DNA of 64,000 bases, from NCBI GenBank assembly GCA_021740785.1, contig JAIOZI010000005.1:41179-105178 (forward strand), in the 5' to 3' direction. Position 1 is the first letter of the stretch. Every line of letters starts with the position of its first letter. The position numbers and the translations under genes are program-made. The notes beneath the pieces were generated by a model, which did not search any database, was not told the origin of the DNA, and worked only from the letters and a program-made list of their open reading frames with translations. Shown one piece after another: positions 9,534 to 17,919 of the stretch. This DNA comes from Melioribacteraceae bacterium. GTDB lineage: Bacteria > Bacteroidota > Ignavibacteria > Ignavibacteriales > Melioribacteraceae.

Positions 9534-10640
9534 TTAAAAAAGAAATCTGTATCCGATCATTATTAATCCTTGACTTGCCATCGGGTATGCGTGGTAATAA
9601 TTGGAAATTTTTCCCGGCGGTGAAGGTTCACCGTAAGTAACTTGTTCTGTACCAAAAAGAAAATATTGAATATCAATTGTAATCCAACTTATATAAAAAG
9701 CCGCGCCCACACTTCCGGCTAAACCAAATCCGTTTTTTGTTAATTCTGGGTAGTATTTCTCCAATGATGGGTAAGTTGTATTTTGGAATTTTGTTATGTA
9801 ATAAGTTCCTCCGGCTGCGGCATAAAGATTTAACTTTCTCTGGAAAAATTTGAGGAACGCATAACGCACTTGAATGTAGATCAAATTATTTTTAATAATA
9901 AAATCATCAAAATTAGATTGAAAATTATTCCATCCGGCTCTGAAACCGAGATTCCAATCGGTTTTAGTATATTCGATATTTATACCGAGCGGGATTCTAT
10001 GATTGTTGAATTTTTCTTCAAATGGAATATTGGCAAAGCCGATAAATCCGGAGGCGGTTATTTGATGCATACTTTCGGAAATTGTTATCAATGAGGTTCT
10101 AACAAATCCTTCAACGGGATATAAAATTTTAGTCCACAACTTGTATTCATCATCTTTTACAACGCATAAAGCAGGTTCGTTTTTTTTAAACAAACCGACA
10201 TTTTCAGAAACATAACTATTACTTTTTTTTATGAATATATAATCTTCAATGCCGTAAACAAGTTTCGGTTCCCAGTTGTTTGTTTCAGGATCAGTCGCAG
10301 GATCATTCTTTAATCTGTAATCTAATTTTATTTTCTCTTCAGTTGTAATCAATCCAGATCTTTTAACAAATCCCTTCCGGGGGTATAATATTTTCACCCA
10401 GTCATGCTTTACATTATCCCTGGTATCATTAATAATAAGTATTTTATCGCGGTAATAAACAAAACCTATGTGAGTTGAATCTTCAGATTGGTGCTTGTAA
10501 ATATCCAGTCTCCCGGTATTTACAAACATTAAGCAGGTATTCCAAAACTCAGTTTTTAATTCAGAATCGTTCTGAGCTATTGAACTATTTGATGAAAATA
10601 TACCGAGGATTACCAGGATAATCGATATCGGTAGGTGCAT
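9534..10640 (-). CDS. Secreted protein with two SH3-like domains and a C-terminal beta-barrel
   Basis: A signal peptide (1-22, SSIAQ) precedes two short SH3b-like modules (about 35-95 and 110-170). These share the pattern Y/IKxxxSxSxxIG...VKILYPxxGFV and WTKILYPVEGFV. From residue 185 to the end there are about eight amphipathic strands ending in GYRFLF, the terminal aromatic signal of outer-membrane barrels. I infer a small outer-membrane barrel with periplasmic or surface SH3 modules. It is the first gene of the four-gene set and has a strong AGAGGAGGG ribosome site 4 bases before the ATG. Confidence 0.6.
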   Translation of the reverse strand: MHLPISIILVILGIFSSNSSIAQNDSELKTEFWNTCLMFVNTGRLDIYKHQSEDSTHIGFVYYRDKILIINDTRDNVKHDWVKILYPRKGFVKRSGLITTEEKIKLDYRLKNDPATDPETNNWEPKLVYGIEDYIFIKKSNSYVSENVGLFKKNEPALCVVKDDEYKLWTKILYPVEGFVRTSLITISESMHQITASGFIGFANIPFEEKFNNHRIPLGINIEYTKTDWNLGFRAGWNNFQSNFDDFIIKNNLIYIQVRYAFLKFFQRKLNLYAAAGGTYYITKFQNTTYPSLEKYYPELTKNGFGLAGSVGAAFYISWITIDIQYFLFGTEQVTYGEPSPPGKISNYYHAYPMASQGLIMIGYRFLF

Positions 10641-10789
10641 TAACCCTCCTCTTAAGCAAACCGCATCTCAAATAATTTTAACAAACTTCTATAAATATTG
10701 CCTTTTCAATTATAGTATTCAAGTATTTTAAAAGTTTATTCGGATAATTGAACAAGATATCGATTGATACTGATTTTCAGCAAAAATAT

Positions 10790-11263
10790 TTATTGCTTTT
10801 CCGCAATTGTCCTCACATAATGGATATAATCAGTTTTAATCGGTTCGTACCCCAACTTTCTTAGTGCGGCGTTTATCTGTCCCCGGTGATATCCTCCATG
10901 TATAATAACATGATTAAGAATATCCAATTTATTTGTTGAGAATGCTTCACCTTTACTATTAATATAGTTAAGGTCACCGCACAAATCTTCATCCGTAATA
11001 TTTTCAAAATAATGATTATAATCAGATTCGTTTTGAGCTGCGAGATCTTTTGCCTCGGGAAATGTTAAATCCGGCCAAATGATCTGACCGGAAAGGTCTT
11101 CATCCTTCAACCTGGAAAGCCATATTTTTTCTGTGGTAATAAAATGGGCTAAAACATTTTGGATGAATTCATCTGTGATTTTGTAATTTATAAGGGCGTT
11201 AATTAGTTCGTGGTTCATGTAAAAATTGTAATTGAATAATCTTTTGAGATAGGATTTTGTCAT
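10790..11263 (-). CDS. DinB-family metal-binding four-helix protein
   Basis: The 157 residues match the DinB/YfiT fold: four helices with the metal histidines in LAHFITTEKIWL, and in HVIIHGGYHRGQI near the C-terminus. Relatives are thiol-dependent transferases (bacillithiol or mycothiol S-transferases) or proteins of unknown function. The substrate cannot be told from the sequence. An AGAGGTGG ribosome site precedes the ATG. The gene stands alone. Confidence 0.8.
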   Translation of the reverse strand: MTKSYLKRLFNYNFYMNHELINALINYKITDEFIQNVLAHFITTEKIWLSRLKDEDLSGQIIWPDLTFPEAKDLAAQNESDYNHYFENITDEDLCGDLNYINSKGEAFSTNKLDILNHVIIHGGYHRGQINAALRKLGYEPIKTDYIHYVRTIAEKQ

Positions 11264-12093
11264 ACTGCCACCTCTAATTATTGTAAAGAGAAGTTTTTCA
11301 AATCAAAAAAATATATAAGTTTTTTATAATTCTTTTGATACCATCACAAGTTAATGAGAACTCACTATTTATTGCAATACAAATTTTACGTAAATCAAAC
11401 TGGTTCGAAATAACTTTTGTTAGATAATTCAACCCGGAGTTATTGAGCAATGCTGTCAACTTAGTACACTTAAGAATGCGGCTAAAGCCGAATGATTTTC
11501 CGGATATTAAATCCGTTCGCTGAAGCGAACGGGTATATAAAACTATAATAACCGTTACCTTTAGAGGCTGTGTGAAAATTGTAGAGCGAAATTTATTTCG
11601 GTCAAAAAATCAGCTAAGATATGCTAAATTCAAACTTAGCGAGATGAATCTCGCTCTACAAATAACATTTTAACACAGCCTCTTTAGGCAACGGGACTAA
11701 AAAATTAAACCCAAAGTGGCTTTAGCTACATTTTTTATCTTAAGTTGACAGCATTGGTTATTAAGGGAAGATTAAATTGGGAAATAACGATTTCTTGTTG
11801 TTAAATAAATTCAGGTAGTGAGCAGATTTTTGTTTATATAGTACTAGAGTAACCCATAATAACGAAACCTCATAATAGATTTTTTGCCGTACAATAAAAG
11901 AAGTTTCAACACACGATTATAATTTCATAGCTTTCAATCAAATTACGGCAAACATGTATAAGAATATCTAATTGTAAATTTTTCGATTGGGACAGACGGA
12001 AAGTTTTATCAAATTTTTGAAGGGAAAATTCACGTTCCGTTAAAATCAACAGTCACTTTTTCATTTATTCGCGAATGTAAAAGATTCTATTTT
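11264..12093. other. Long intergenic stretch carrying a MITE-like palindrome
   Basis: No protein gene is seen in about 830 bases. The centre (11448-11756) is the palindromic element listed separately. The right part (11766-12093) shows no ORF, RNA gene or clear regulatory site. Confidence 0.5.
11448..11756. mobile_element. MITE-like palindromic element, 309 bp, with near-perfect 9 bp target duplication
   Basis: The ends are inverted copies of CAATGCTGTCAACTTA. The symmetry continues inward: (G)GCTAAAGCC on the left pairs with GGCTTTAGC on the right, and AGAGGCTGTGT near 11564 pairs with ACACAGCCTCT near 11676. The whole unit is therefore one nested imperfect palindrome. Flanking the ends are GTTATTGAG (11439-11447) and GTTATTAAG (11757-11765), which look like a 9 bp target site duplication with one mismatch. 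Inside are smaller hairpins (GGCTAAAGCC, TTCGCTGAAGCGAA). There is no ORF, so movement would need a transposase supplied from elsewhere. Confidence 0.6.
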
Positions 12094-12128
12094 ATAAAAA
12101 AAAGCAGGCTGAAAATTATCAGCCTGCT
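12094..12128 (-). terminator. Strong rho-independent terminator after marR-type gene
   Basis: AGCAGGCTGA (12103-12112) pairs perfectly with TCAGCCTGCT (12119-12128). On the minus strand a run of eight T residues follows. It ends the yceI-marR transcript. Confidence 0.85.
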
Positions 12129-12134
12129 AAAAAT

Positions 12135-12584
12135 TTAGTCCCGCATTTTATCCAGCAAATCATTCATCTGCTTTGCCTCTTCAATGCTGAGATTGTTTAA
12201 AACCTTTTTAAATTCTTCATCAAGGTAATCGGTCTTCTCCAAAATATCTAAACCGTGTTGAGTTATTTTTACATCAACTTTTCTTCTATCGGATTTACAG
12301 ATTTCACGCTCTACTAAATCCTTAACTCTGAGACGCTCAACCAACCTGGATGCATCAGAACTCTTATCAAGCATTCTATCCTTTAAATCCATAATGGAAA
12401 TTGCATCTGGATACTGACCCCTTAGAATTCTCAGCACATTATACTGATGATCCGTCAATGAGTATGGTCTCAAAATTTCCGACTGGTAGTTAAGCAGCCA
12501 CCCGTTAGAATACATCAGATTGATTGCAAGTTTGTGATACTCATCTTTAAAACTTTTCTGTTTTATTTCATCTTCGATTCTCAT
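12135..12584 (-). CDS. MarR-family transcriptional regulator
   Basis: The 149-residue protein is a winged-helix regulator of the usual MarR length. LTDHQYNVLRILRG and MDLKDRMLDKSSDASRLVERL form the helix-turn-helix, and KSDRRKVDVKIT forms the wing with its DxR motif. It lies 9 bases after yceI in the same transcript. It probably binds dyads in the divergent region 13182-13407 and so may control both yceI genes and the cytochrome-like gene. The ligand is unknown. Confidence 0.85.
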   Translation of the reverse strand: MRIEDEIKQKSFKDEYHKLAINLMYSNGWLLNYQSEILRPYSLTDHQYNVLRILRGQYPDAISIMDLKDRMLDKSSDASRLVERLRVKDLVEREICKSDRRKVDVKITQHGLDILEKTDYLDEEFKKVLNNLSIEEAKQMNDLLDKMRD

Positions 12585-12593
12585 AGTAACCCG

Positions 12594-13181
12594 TTATTTT
12601 TCTTTGATCAACTGTAAATTTACATTTATTTCCACATCTTTGCTAACAACTAATCCGCCTGTTTCAATTGTGTTGTCCCATTTCAATCCGAAATCAAAAC
12701 GGTTAATTTCTGTTGTGGCATCAAAACCAACTCTTGTATTTCCCCATGGATCATTGATCATGCCGCCGAATTCAACATCAAAGGTAACTTCTTTTTTGAA
12801 GTTTCGAATCTGCAATAATCCGTGAAGTTTGTAGCTGTCTTCATCAACCTTTTCCATTTTTGTACTTTCGAAAGTCATTTCCGGAAATTCTGCAGCGTTG
12901 AAAAAATCATCTGATTTTAAATGTTCATCCCTCTTTTCATTATCAGTATCGATTGAATTAATATCAACACTGAATGAAACTTTTGCAGTACTCCAATCAT
13001 CGCCGTCTGTTGTAACTTCACCATTATATGACTTAAAATTTCCGGTTACATTTGTAATTAACATATGCGTAACGCTGAATTTTACTGAACTGTGAGATGG
13101 ATCAACATTCCATTTGGTTTGACCAAATACAGAAACAGAAGAAAATACGACAAGAATTGCAATTAATTTTAGGGCTTTCAT
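12594..13181 (-). CDS. YceI-family periplasmic lipocalin-like protein
   Basis: I place the start at 13181, not at upstream in-frame codons, because TAGAGGT lies 5 bases before this ATG and the protein then begins with a clean signal peptide (MKALKLIAILVV...VFG). The 195 residues show the YceI pattern: WNVDPSHSSVKFSVTHM, then VDINSIDTDNEKRDEHLKSDDFFNAAEFPEM, then LHGLLQIRNFKKEV. YceI proteins bind polyisoprenoid-type lipids in the periplasm. A second YceI is encoded divergently at 13870. Confidence 0.9.
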   Translation of the reverse strand: MKALKLIAILVVFSSVSVFGQTKWNVDPSHSSVKFSVTHMLITNVTGNFKSYNGEVTTDGDDWSTAKVSFSVDINSIDTDNEKRDEHLKSDDFFNAAEFPEMTFESTKMEKVDEDSYKLHGLLQIRNFKKEVTFDVEFGGMINDPWGNTRVGFDATTEINRFDFGLKWDNTIETGGLVVSKDVEINVNLQLIKEK

Positions 13182-13248
13182 TTTTACCTCTAGTTTGTGA
13201 TTAATATAATTTGACATTTTATCTTATTTGTTTATCTTTGCCCAATGT

Positions 13249-13275
13249 TTGTTTGAACATCTATTGTTGCAACAT
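13249..13275. promoter_or_regulatory. Pair of dyad elements TTGTTnnAACAT, candidate MarR operators
   Basis: TTGTTTGAACAT (13249-13260) and TTGTTGCAACAT (13264-13275) are two near-identical palindromic elements spaced 15 bp start to start, 70-95 bases upstream of the minus-strand yceI start. Size and symmetry suit a MarR-family dimer. Binding is inferred, not shown. Confidence 0.35.
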
Positions 13276-13348
13276 TGTTTTAGATTTATTCTATAGTTTA
13301 GTCGTATAACAAAGGCAATAATCTAAAAGTTCCCGATTGCAAATAAAT

Positions 13349-13365
13349 GTTTATTACAAATAAAC
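13349..13365. promoter_or_regulatory. Perfect 7-3-7 palindrome upstream of the CX4CH lipoprotein gene
   Basis: GTTTATT-ACA-AATAAAC is perfectly symmetric and ends 42 bases before the plus-strand start at 13408. It is a candidate operator for the neighbouring MarR regulator. Confidence 0.4.
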
Positions 13366-13407
13366 AACTTATTGGTTCAACTAAATCTTTTATTGCAGGG
13401 ATGTTAA

Positions 13408-13851
13408 ATGTTATCTCATTATAAAATTTTATACAATACATCAGTGTTTCTGTTACTTTTCATATTAGTAACCGGCTGCGCTGATCAAATAGTTTCGGAT
13501 TGCCCGGAACCGACGACAACAAATAATTTAATCATTTCCCAAAAAACGACATTTACCGACATTCAAACCCAGGTTTTTGATGTTTCTTGCGCGCTCTCAG
13601 GCTGCCATGGTTCCAACTCACCGCAGGCTAATCTTAATTTAACATCAGGAAATTCTTACAATAACTTGGTAAATGTACAGGGCTTTTTCTATACAGCTTA
13701 CAAACGGGTTGAACCAGGAAATAGTTCGAACAGTTTAATAATAAAAGCACTTAAGGGGGATGGGCTGCAAATGCCTCCTACCGGTGGTATTAATAATGAT
13801 GTAATTGATTCAATAGCAGCGTGGATTGACAGAGGCGCCATTAATAACTAA
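13408..13851 (+). CDS. Lipoprotein with planctomycete-type cytochrome c-like domain (CX4CH)
   Basis: The 147-residue protein has a lipoprotein signal with lipobox LVTGC. The mature part contains CALSGCH, a CX4CH motif, then a tail MPPTGGINNDVIDSIAAWIDRGA. That layout is the PSC-type cytochrome-like domain in which an axial Met precedes the last helix (here in LQMPP). Whether haem is attached to a CX4CH motif must be tested. It is the first gene of a plus-strand set with yceI, a DUF5777 barrel and a secreted CXXCH protein, suggesting an envelope redox function. AGGGATG acts as the ribosome site. Confidence 0.7.
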   Translation: MLSHYKILYNTSVFLLLFILVTGCADQIVSDCPEPTTTNNLIISQKTTFTDIQTQVFDVSCALSGCHGSNSPQANLNLTSGNSYNNLVNVQGFFYTAYKRVEPGNSSNSLIIKALKGDGLQMPPTGGINNDVIDSIAAWIDRGAINN

Positions 13852-13869
13852 TTAATTGGAGCAAACATA

Positions 13870-14430
13870 ATGAAAAAAATATTAACAATATTTCTACTTT
13901 TCAGCATTACTCTTCTTGCCACTGAGTATCAAGTTGATAAGTCGAAAAAGAATACGGTAAAATTTATATCTGATGCGCCGGTTGAAAACTTCGAAGGTGT
14001 AACTGATAATATTGACGGCTACATGCTGCTGAACTCAGTGGATGATTTGTCGGAAACACAGCTTTACTTTGAGGTTGATCTCAATACAATAGATACGGGA
14101 ATAGGGCTTAGAAACAGGCACATGAGAGATAATTACCTGGAGACTGATAAATATAGATTCACCTTTTTTGAAGGAAAGTTTACAAAAATCACGAAGCTTT
14201 CGGAAGATGAACTTGATGTAGAAGTTAAAGGCAAGATTTTTATACACGGTATTACAAAAGAAATTAGTGTAACCGGGAAAATGATCAAGGATGGAGAAGG
14301 CTACAGAATAAAATCAAAATTTGAAGTCGAACTTTCCGATTACAAAATCGATATACCGCAGGTTATGTTTTTAAAGATTGATGAAACAATGAAATTAGAA
14401 TTAGACTTCTTTGTTGAAGTCATCAGTTAA
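13870..14430 (+). CDS. YceI-family protein (second copy)
   Basis: A signal peptide (MKKILTIFLLFSITLLA) precedes a diverged YceI domain: YQVDKSKKNTVKFIS, FEVDLNTIDTGIGLRNRHMRDNYLETDKY, IHGITKEISV. The 186-residue length is normal. It is more distant from the canonical family than the copy at 12594. GGAG lies 9 bases before the ATG, 18 bases after the cytochrome-like gene. Pairing of a YceI protein with cytochromes is common in this group of bacteria; the ligand is not known. Confidence 0.85.
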   Translation: MKKILTIFLLFSITLLATEYQVDKSKKNTVKFISDAPVENFEGVTDNIDGYMLLNSVDDLSETQLYFEVDLNTIDTGIGLRNRHMRDNYLETDKYRFTFFEGKFTKITKLSEDELDVEVKGKIFIHGITKEISVTGKMIKDGEGYRIKSKFEVELSDYKIDIPQVMFLKIDETMKLELDFFVEVIS

Positions 14431-14449
14431 AATTCATGGAGATATTTTA

Positions 14450-15286
14450 ATGAAAATTTTCCTTACTGTTAATTTGTTTTTTTTCTTTTTCTCAACATCC
14501 ATTGCCCAGGTAAAATGGCAAAGAGATGAACCGGCAAAAATCGATATGCATCTTTTCCACTCTATACAATCTATAAACTTACCAACAGCGGAAACTCTGC
14601 AAAAACACGATATTCAATTCGAAATTTCACACAGATTTATTCCTACTCTCAAAAGCGGCAGTAAAGATCTCTGGGGTTTTGACGGACCCGTAAATATCCG
14701 TCTTGCACTCGGCTATGCAATCACAGATCACGCATTGATAACTCTCGGCAGAAGTAATACTGATGATAATCTTGATCTTTGGATAAAGCAGAGATTATTT
14801 GAAATTGAGAGTGATATTCTCCCAATCCTTATTAGCGCAAGGGCTGGCGCGGCTTGGAACTCACAGCCGATAAATCGTTCTTCATCAGATAACAGAAATT
14901 TCCAATACTACGCTCAACTAATAATTAACACAATGATTGATAAAAAATTTGGAATAGGTATTGTACCTTCATATTTGGAGAACGCACATATTTATTGTCC
15001 CGACAGGCAATATTCATTTTCCATCGGTACAAATGTTCAGTATTATTTATCAGACATGTGGAGCGTGCTCCTGGAGTGGAATCCTACAATTACAGGTTGG
15101 AGGACGCGGACAAATCCCGTAGCATTTGGAGTCGAAATAGAAACCGGAGGACATTTCTTCAAAATAATTTTGTCAAATAGTACGCAATTAAATCCTTCTC
15201 AATTCCTTGCCGGTGCTCAAGATTCATTTAACGACGGTGAATGGCATATAGGATTTAATATTACACGGTTATTAAAATTTTGGTAA
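14450..15286 (+). CDS. DUF5777-type outer-membrane beta-barrel protein
   Basis: The start at 14450 is chosen because GGAG lies 9 bases before it and it gives a proper signal peptide (ending STSIAQ). Earlier in-frame codons overlap the preceding gene. The 278 residues carry the family pattern TLQKHDIQFEISHRF, DLWGFDGPVNIRLALGYAI and GRSNTDDNLDLWIKQRL, followed by regularly spaced strands. The fold is a membrane barrel of unknown role. It is often found near YceI and cytochrome genes, as it is here. Confidence 0.75.
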   Translation: MKIFLTVNLFFFFFSTSIAQVKWQRDEPAKIDMHLFHSIQSINLPTAETLQKHDIQFEISHRFIPTLKSGSKDLWGFDGPVNIRLALGYAITDHALITLGRSNTDDNLDLWIKQRLFEIESDILPILISARAGAAWNSQPINRSSSDNRNFQYYAQLIINTMIDKKFGIGIVPSYLENAHIYCPDRQYSFSIGTNVQYYLSDMWSVLLEWNPTITGWRTRTNPVAFGVEIETGGHFFKIILSNSTQLNPSQFLAGAQDSFNDGEWHIGFNITRLLKFW

Positions 15287-15317
15287 CTAAACTTAATCAA
15301 TAATAATAGGAGGCTTA

Positions 15318-16952
15318 ATGAAGTCAAAATATATATATCCTTTTTTTATAATAATAATTTTTGCTCTTGCAGTAAATATAGATGCAAGAAGTTTCAGAGT
15401 TAATCAAATTCCAAACGGGAATGTCAACACTTGTTCAAACTGTCATGTTAATCCTGCTGGCGGTGGAGCAAGAAATGATTTCGGACAGCTTGTCGAAGCC
15501 AATTTCCTGGATGGCAGCGGGAATGTTTTGTGGGGACCGCTATTGGCAAGTTACGATGCCGATGGCGACGGAGTCACCAACGGAGAAGAACTGCAGGATA
15601 GATACGGGATGTGGACAATCGGTGATGATGCTCCTGGAAATGCCGCTTATGTTTCAAGACCGGGAGTCTTCGCTGAAAATAACTTAAGCGATCTCACTGT
15701 AGAATTTTCAGGAATGACGCCGCATGTGGGGCAAACTCTATACATCAGAGTTCTTGAATTAAGCACAATGAAAGAAGTTGCCAGATCCCAAATGGGAATA
15801 AGTGAATCATTTAGTATCATATTCAGCGGATCAATTCTGCCGGGGCATGATTATTATATTGATTTCTTTGCGGATTTCAACTTGAACGGAGTTTATGATC
15901 CTCCCCCGGTTGATCATGCATGGAGATTGATGGTTTCTGCTGATGGTAATGAAACCGTTTCATTCAGCCATAATACTGATTTTACCGATATCGAATGGAG
16001 ATACGAAATGTGGCTGCAATTGACAGGTATGTCTCCGCATTCCGGTCAATTAGGTGAATTCAGATTAGTCGATGAAACCGCTGAAATGGAAATAGGCAGA
16101 TACAGGGTTGAAAGTATCGACGATTCATTCGACGTATGGATTCCGGGTATGGAACTTGGGAATGATTATTCAGTACAGTTTTATGCTGACTTTAACGGCA
16201 GCGGATTTTATGATTCTCCCCCGACTGATCATGCTTGGGAAATATCTTTCACTGCTGATAATGGCGACGAGTCTTTGAACTTCTCTCACAACACTGATTT
16301 CACTGATATTTCTTGGGATTACTCAGCAGTATTAAATTTGGTTGATATGAATCCCCATGCAGGGCAAAAATTCGAAGCCAGGCTTGTTGATAATGACACT
16401 GATGATGAATTAGGTAGAATTACCTTTGATGAAATCATTGTGACGGAATTCTCTCTCGAGTTTCCGGGTGTTGTTGACGGTGGTAATTATAGGTTGGATT
16501 TCTATGCTGATTTTAACGGTAACGGGGAATACGATGCGCCCCCGGCTGATCATGCATGGAGAATTGAGTTTACCGGTTCCAATTCTGTGAATATAAATAA
16601 CTTTGCACACAATACTAGTTTCACGGATATTGAATGGCCTGATCCGACCAGCGTAGAAAAGGATGAAGATGCATTGGTTAGTAATTACAAATTGATGCAG
16701 AATTATCCCAATCCTTTTAATCCATCAACAAACATCAGTTTTAGTTTAGCAGAAGACGGTTTCGTTTCTCTCATGGTATTTAATATCCTTGGCGAACAAT
16801 TAATTACATTGGTTAATCAAGAGTTAACTGCAGGAAGTTATAATTACAAATTTGATGCCGCCGGTATAGGAAATCTGGAGAGCGGGATTTATTTCTACAG
16901 AATCGAAACAACTAATTTTATTGAAACAAAGAAAATGACACTTCTGAAATAG
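15318..16952 (+). CDS. Secreted T9SS protein with CXXCH motif and three beta repeats
   Basis: The 544-residue protein has a signal peptide and then a CSNCH haem-type motif near residue 40. A Ca2+-loop of the thrombospondin-3/EF type (DADGDGVTNGEEL) follows. Three repeats of about 110 residues come next, each with a DFN-x-x-G-x-YD loop, a PPxDHAW signature and a closing FxHNTDFTDIxW or FAHNTSFTDIEW. The last 85 residues are a T9SS type A sorting domain (NYPNPFNPSTNISF...GIYFYRIET...KKMTLLK). It is therefore exported across the outer membrane and probably surface-bound. AGGAGG precedes the ATG, and the gene closes the redox/YceI set. The repeat is not one I can name. Confidence 0.75.
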   Translation: MKSKYIYPFFIIIIFALAVNIDARSFRVNQIPNGNVNTCSNCHVNPAGGGARNDFGQLVEANFLDGSGNVLWGPLLASYDADGDGVTNGEELQDRYGMWTIGDDAPGNAAYVSRPGVFAENNLSDLTVEFSGMTPHVGQTLYIRVLELSTMKEVARSQMGISESFSIIFSGSILPGHDYYIDFFADFNLNGVYDPPPVDHAWRLMVSADGNETVSFSHNTDFTDIEWRYEMWLQLTGMSPHSGQLGEFRLVDETAEMEIGRYRVESIDDSFDVWIPGMELGNDYSVQFYADFNGSGFYDSPPTDHAWEISFTADNGDESLNFSHNTDFTDISWDYSAVLNLVDMNPHAGQKFEARLVDNDTDDELGRITFDEIIVTEFSLEFPGVVDGGNYRLDFYADFNGNGEYDAPPADHAWRIEFTGSNSVNINNFAHNTSFTDIEWPDPTSVEKDEDALVSNYKLMQNYPNPFNPSTNISFSLAEDGFVSLMVFNILGEQLITLVNQELTAGSYNYKFDAAGIGNLESGIYFYRIETTNFIETKKMTLLK

Positions 16953-16967
16953 CAGGCAGCCCTCATT

Positions 16968-17002
16968 AAAAAGCGGGCTTGATGCATAAGTCCGCTTTTT
17001 TA
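16968..17002 (+). terminator. Rho-independent terminator closing the YceI/DUF5777 operon
   Basis: AAAAGCGG-GCTT and AAG-TCCGCTTTT pair around GATGCAT and run into TTTTTTA, 16 bases after the stop of the T9SS gene. Confidence 0.8.
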
Positions 17003-17050
17003 TCTTATCAAGAATTCCTAATTTTAACTTTTCAATTTAATCAGAAAACA

Positions 17051-17914
17051 ATGACAACATGTTTCTTCGTTTCCGATTTGCATGGGAATGTAAATAAGTA
17101 TGCAAAGCTCTTTGATGAGATTAAAAAAGATAAACCGGCTCTTGTTTTTAACGGCGGGGATCTTCTCCCCTCTTTCTCCGGACTTTTAAAATCCCGTAAA
17201 AATATTTATGAAGATTTTATTATCGATTACTTGATGCCGGAAATCAAAAAATTGAAAACAAAACTCGCCTCTTCATTTCCCAGTTTCTATTTTATTATGG
17301 GAAATGATGATCCAAAAATTGAAGAAGTAAAACTCAACACTTCTCACTCGAACGGGTTATGGGAGTACATTCATTTTAAGAAAAGTACTTTCGGTGAATA
17401 CAAAATCTATGGTTATAATTACGTACCTCCAACCCCTTTCCAACTGAAAGATTGGGAACGATACGATGTATCTCGATTTGTTGACCCGGGCTCTATTTCA
17501 CCTGAAGATGGAAGACGAACAGTTGATGTAGATTCACGTGAACAAAAATATTCAACGATCAAAAAAGATTTAGAAAATCTAATTGTTGATACCGATTTAA
17601 GTAAATCCATTTTATTATTCCATTCACCGCCCTATAAAACCGATCTGGATAGAGCGGCGCTTGACGGGAAAAAATTTGACCATGTTCAATTAGATCTTCA
17701 CGTGGGAAGCATTGCAATCAAAGAACTGATCGAAAAGCGGCAGCCTTATATTACAATGCACGGACATGTTCACGAATCATCTCAAATAACCGGGCAATGG
17801 CATCAGAGTTTCGGACGGACGAATAGTTTCAATGCTGCTTACAGCGGTAAAGAACTTTCCATTATTAAATTCATTTTAGAAGAACCTGAATCTGCAGAGC
17901 GAGTTCTTCTTTAA
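17051..17914 (+). CDS. Calcineurin-like metallophosphoesterase
   Basis: I choose the ATG at 17051 (287 residues) because the motif SDLHGN then follows at the very N-terminus. The longer frame would begin inside the terminator. The metal-binding motifs run in order: SDLHGN, NGGDLLP, MGNDDP, HSPPYKTD and HGHVHES, all the elements of a bimetal phosphoesterase. The substrate is unknown; relatives include cyclic-nucleotide and Ap4A hydrolases. It converges on the large PEP-binding gene with a 5 base gap. Confidence 0.85.
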   Translation: MTTCFFVSDLHGNVNKYAKLFDEIKKDKPALVFNGGDLLPSFSGLLKSRKNIYEDFIIDYLMPEIKKLKTKLASSFPSFYFIMGNDDPKIEEVKLNTSHSNGLWEYIHFKKSTFGEYKIYGYNYVPPTPFQLKDWERYDVSRFVDPGSISPEDGRRTVDVDSREQKYSTIKKDLENLIVDTDLSKSILLFHSPPYKTDLDRAALDGKKFDHVQLDLHVGSIAIKELIEKRQPYITMHGHVHESSQITGQWHQSFGRTNSFNAAYSGKELSIIKFILEEPESAERVLL

Positions 17915-17919
17915 TTAAC

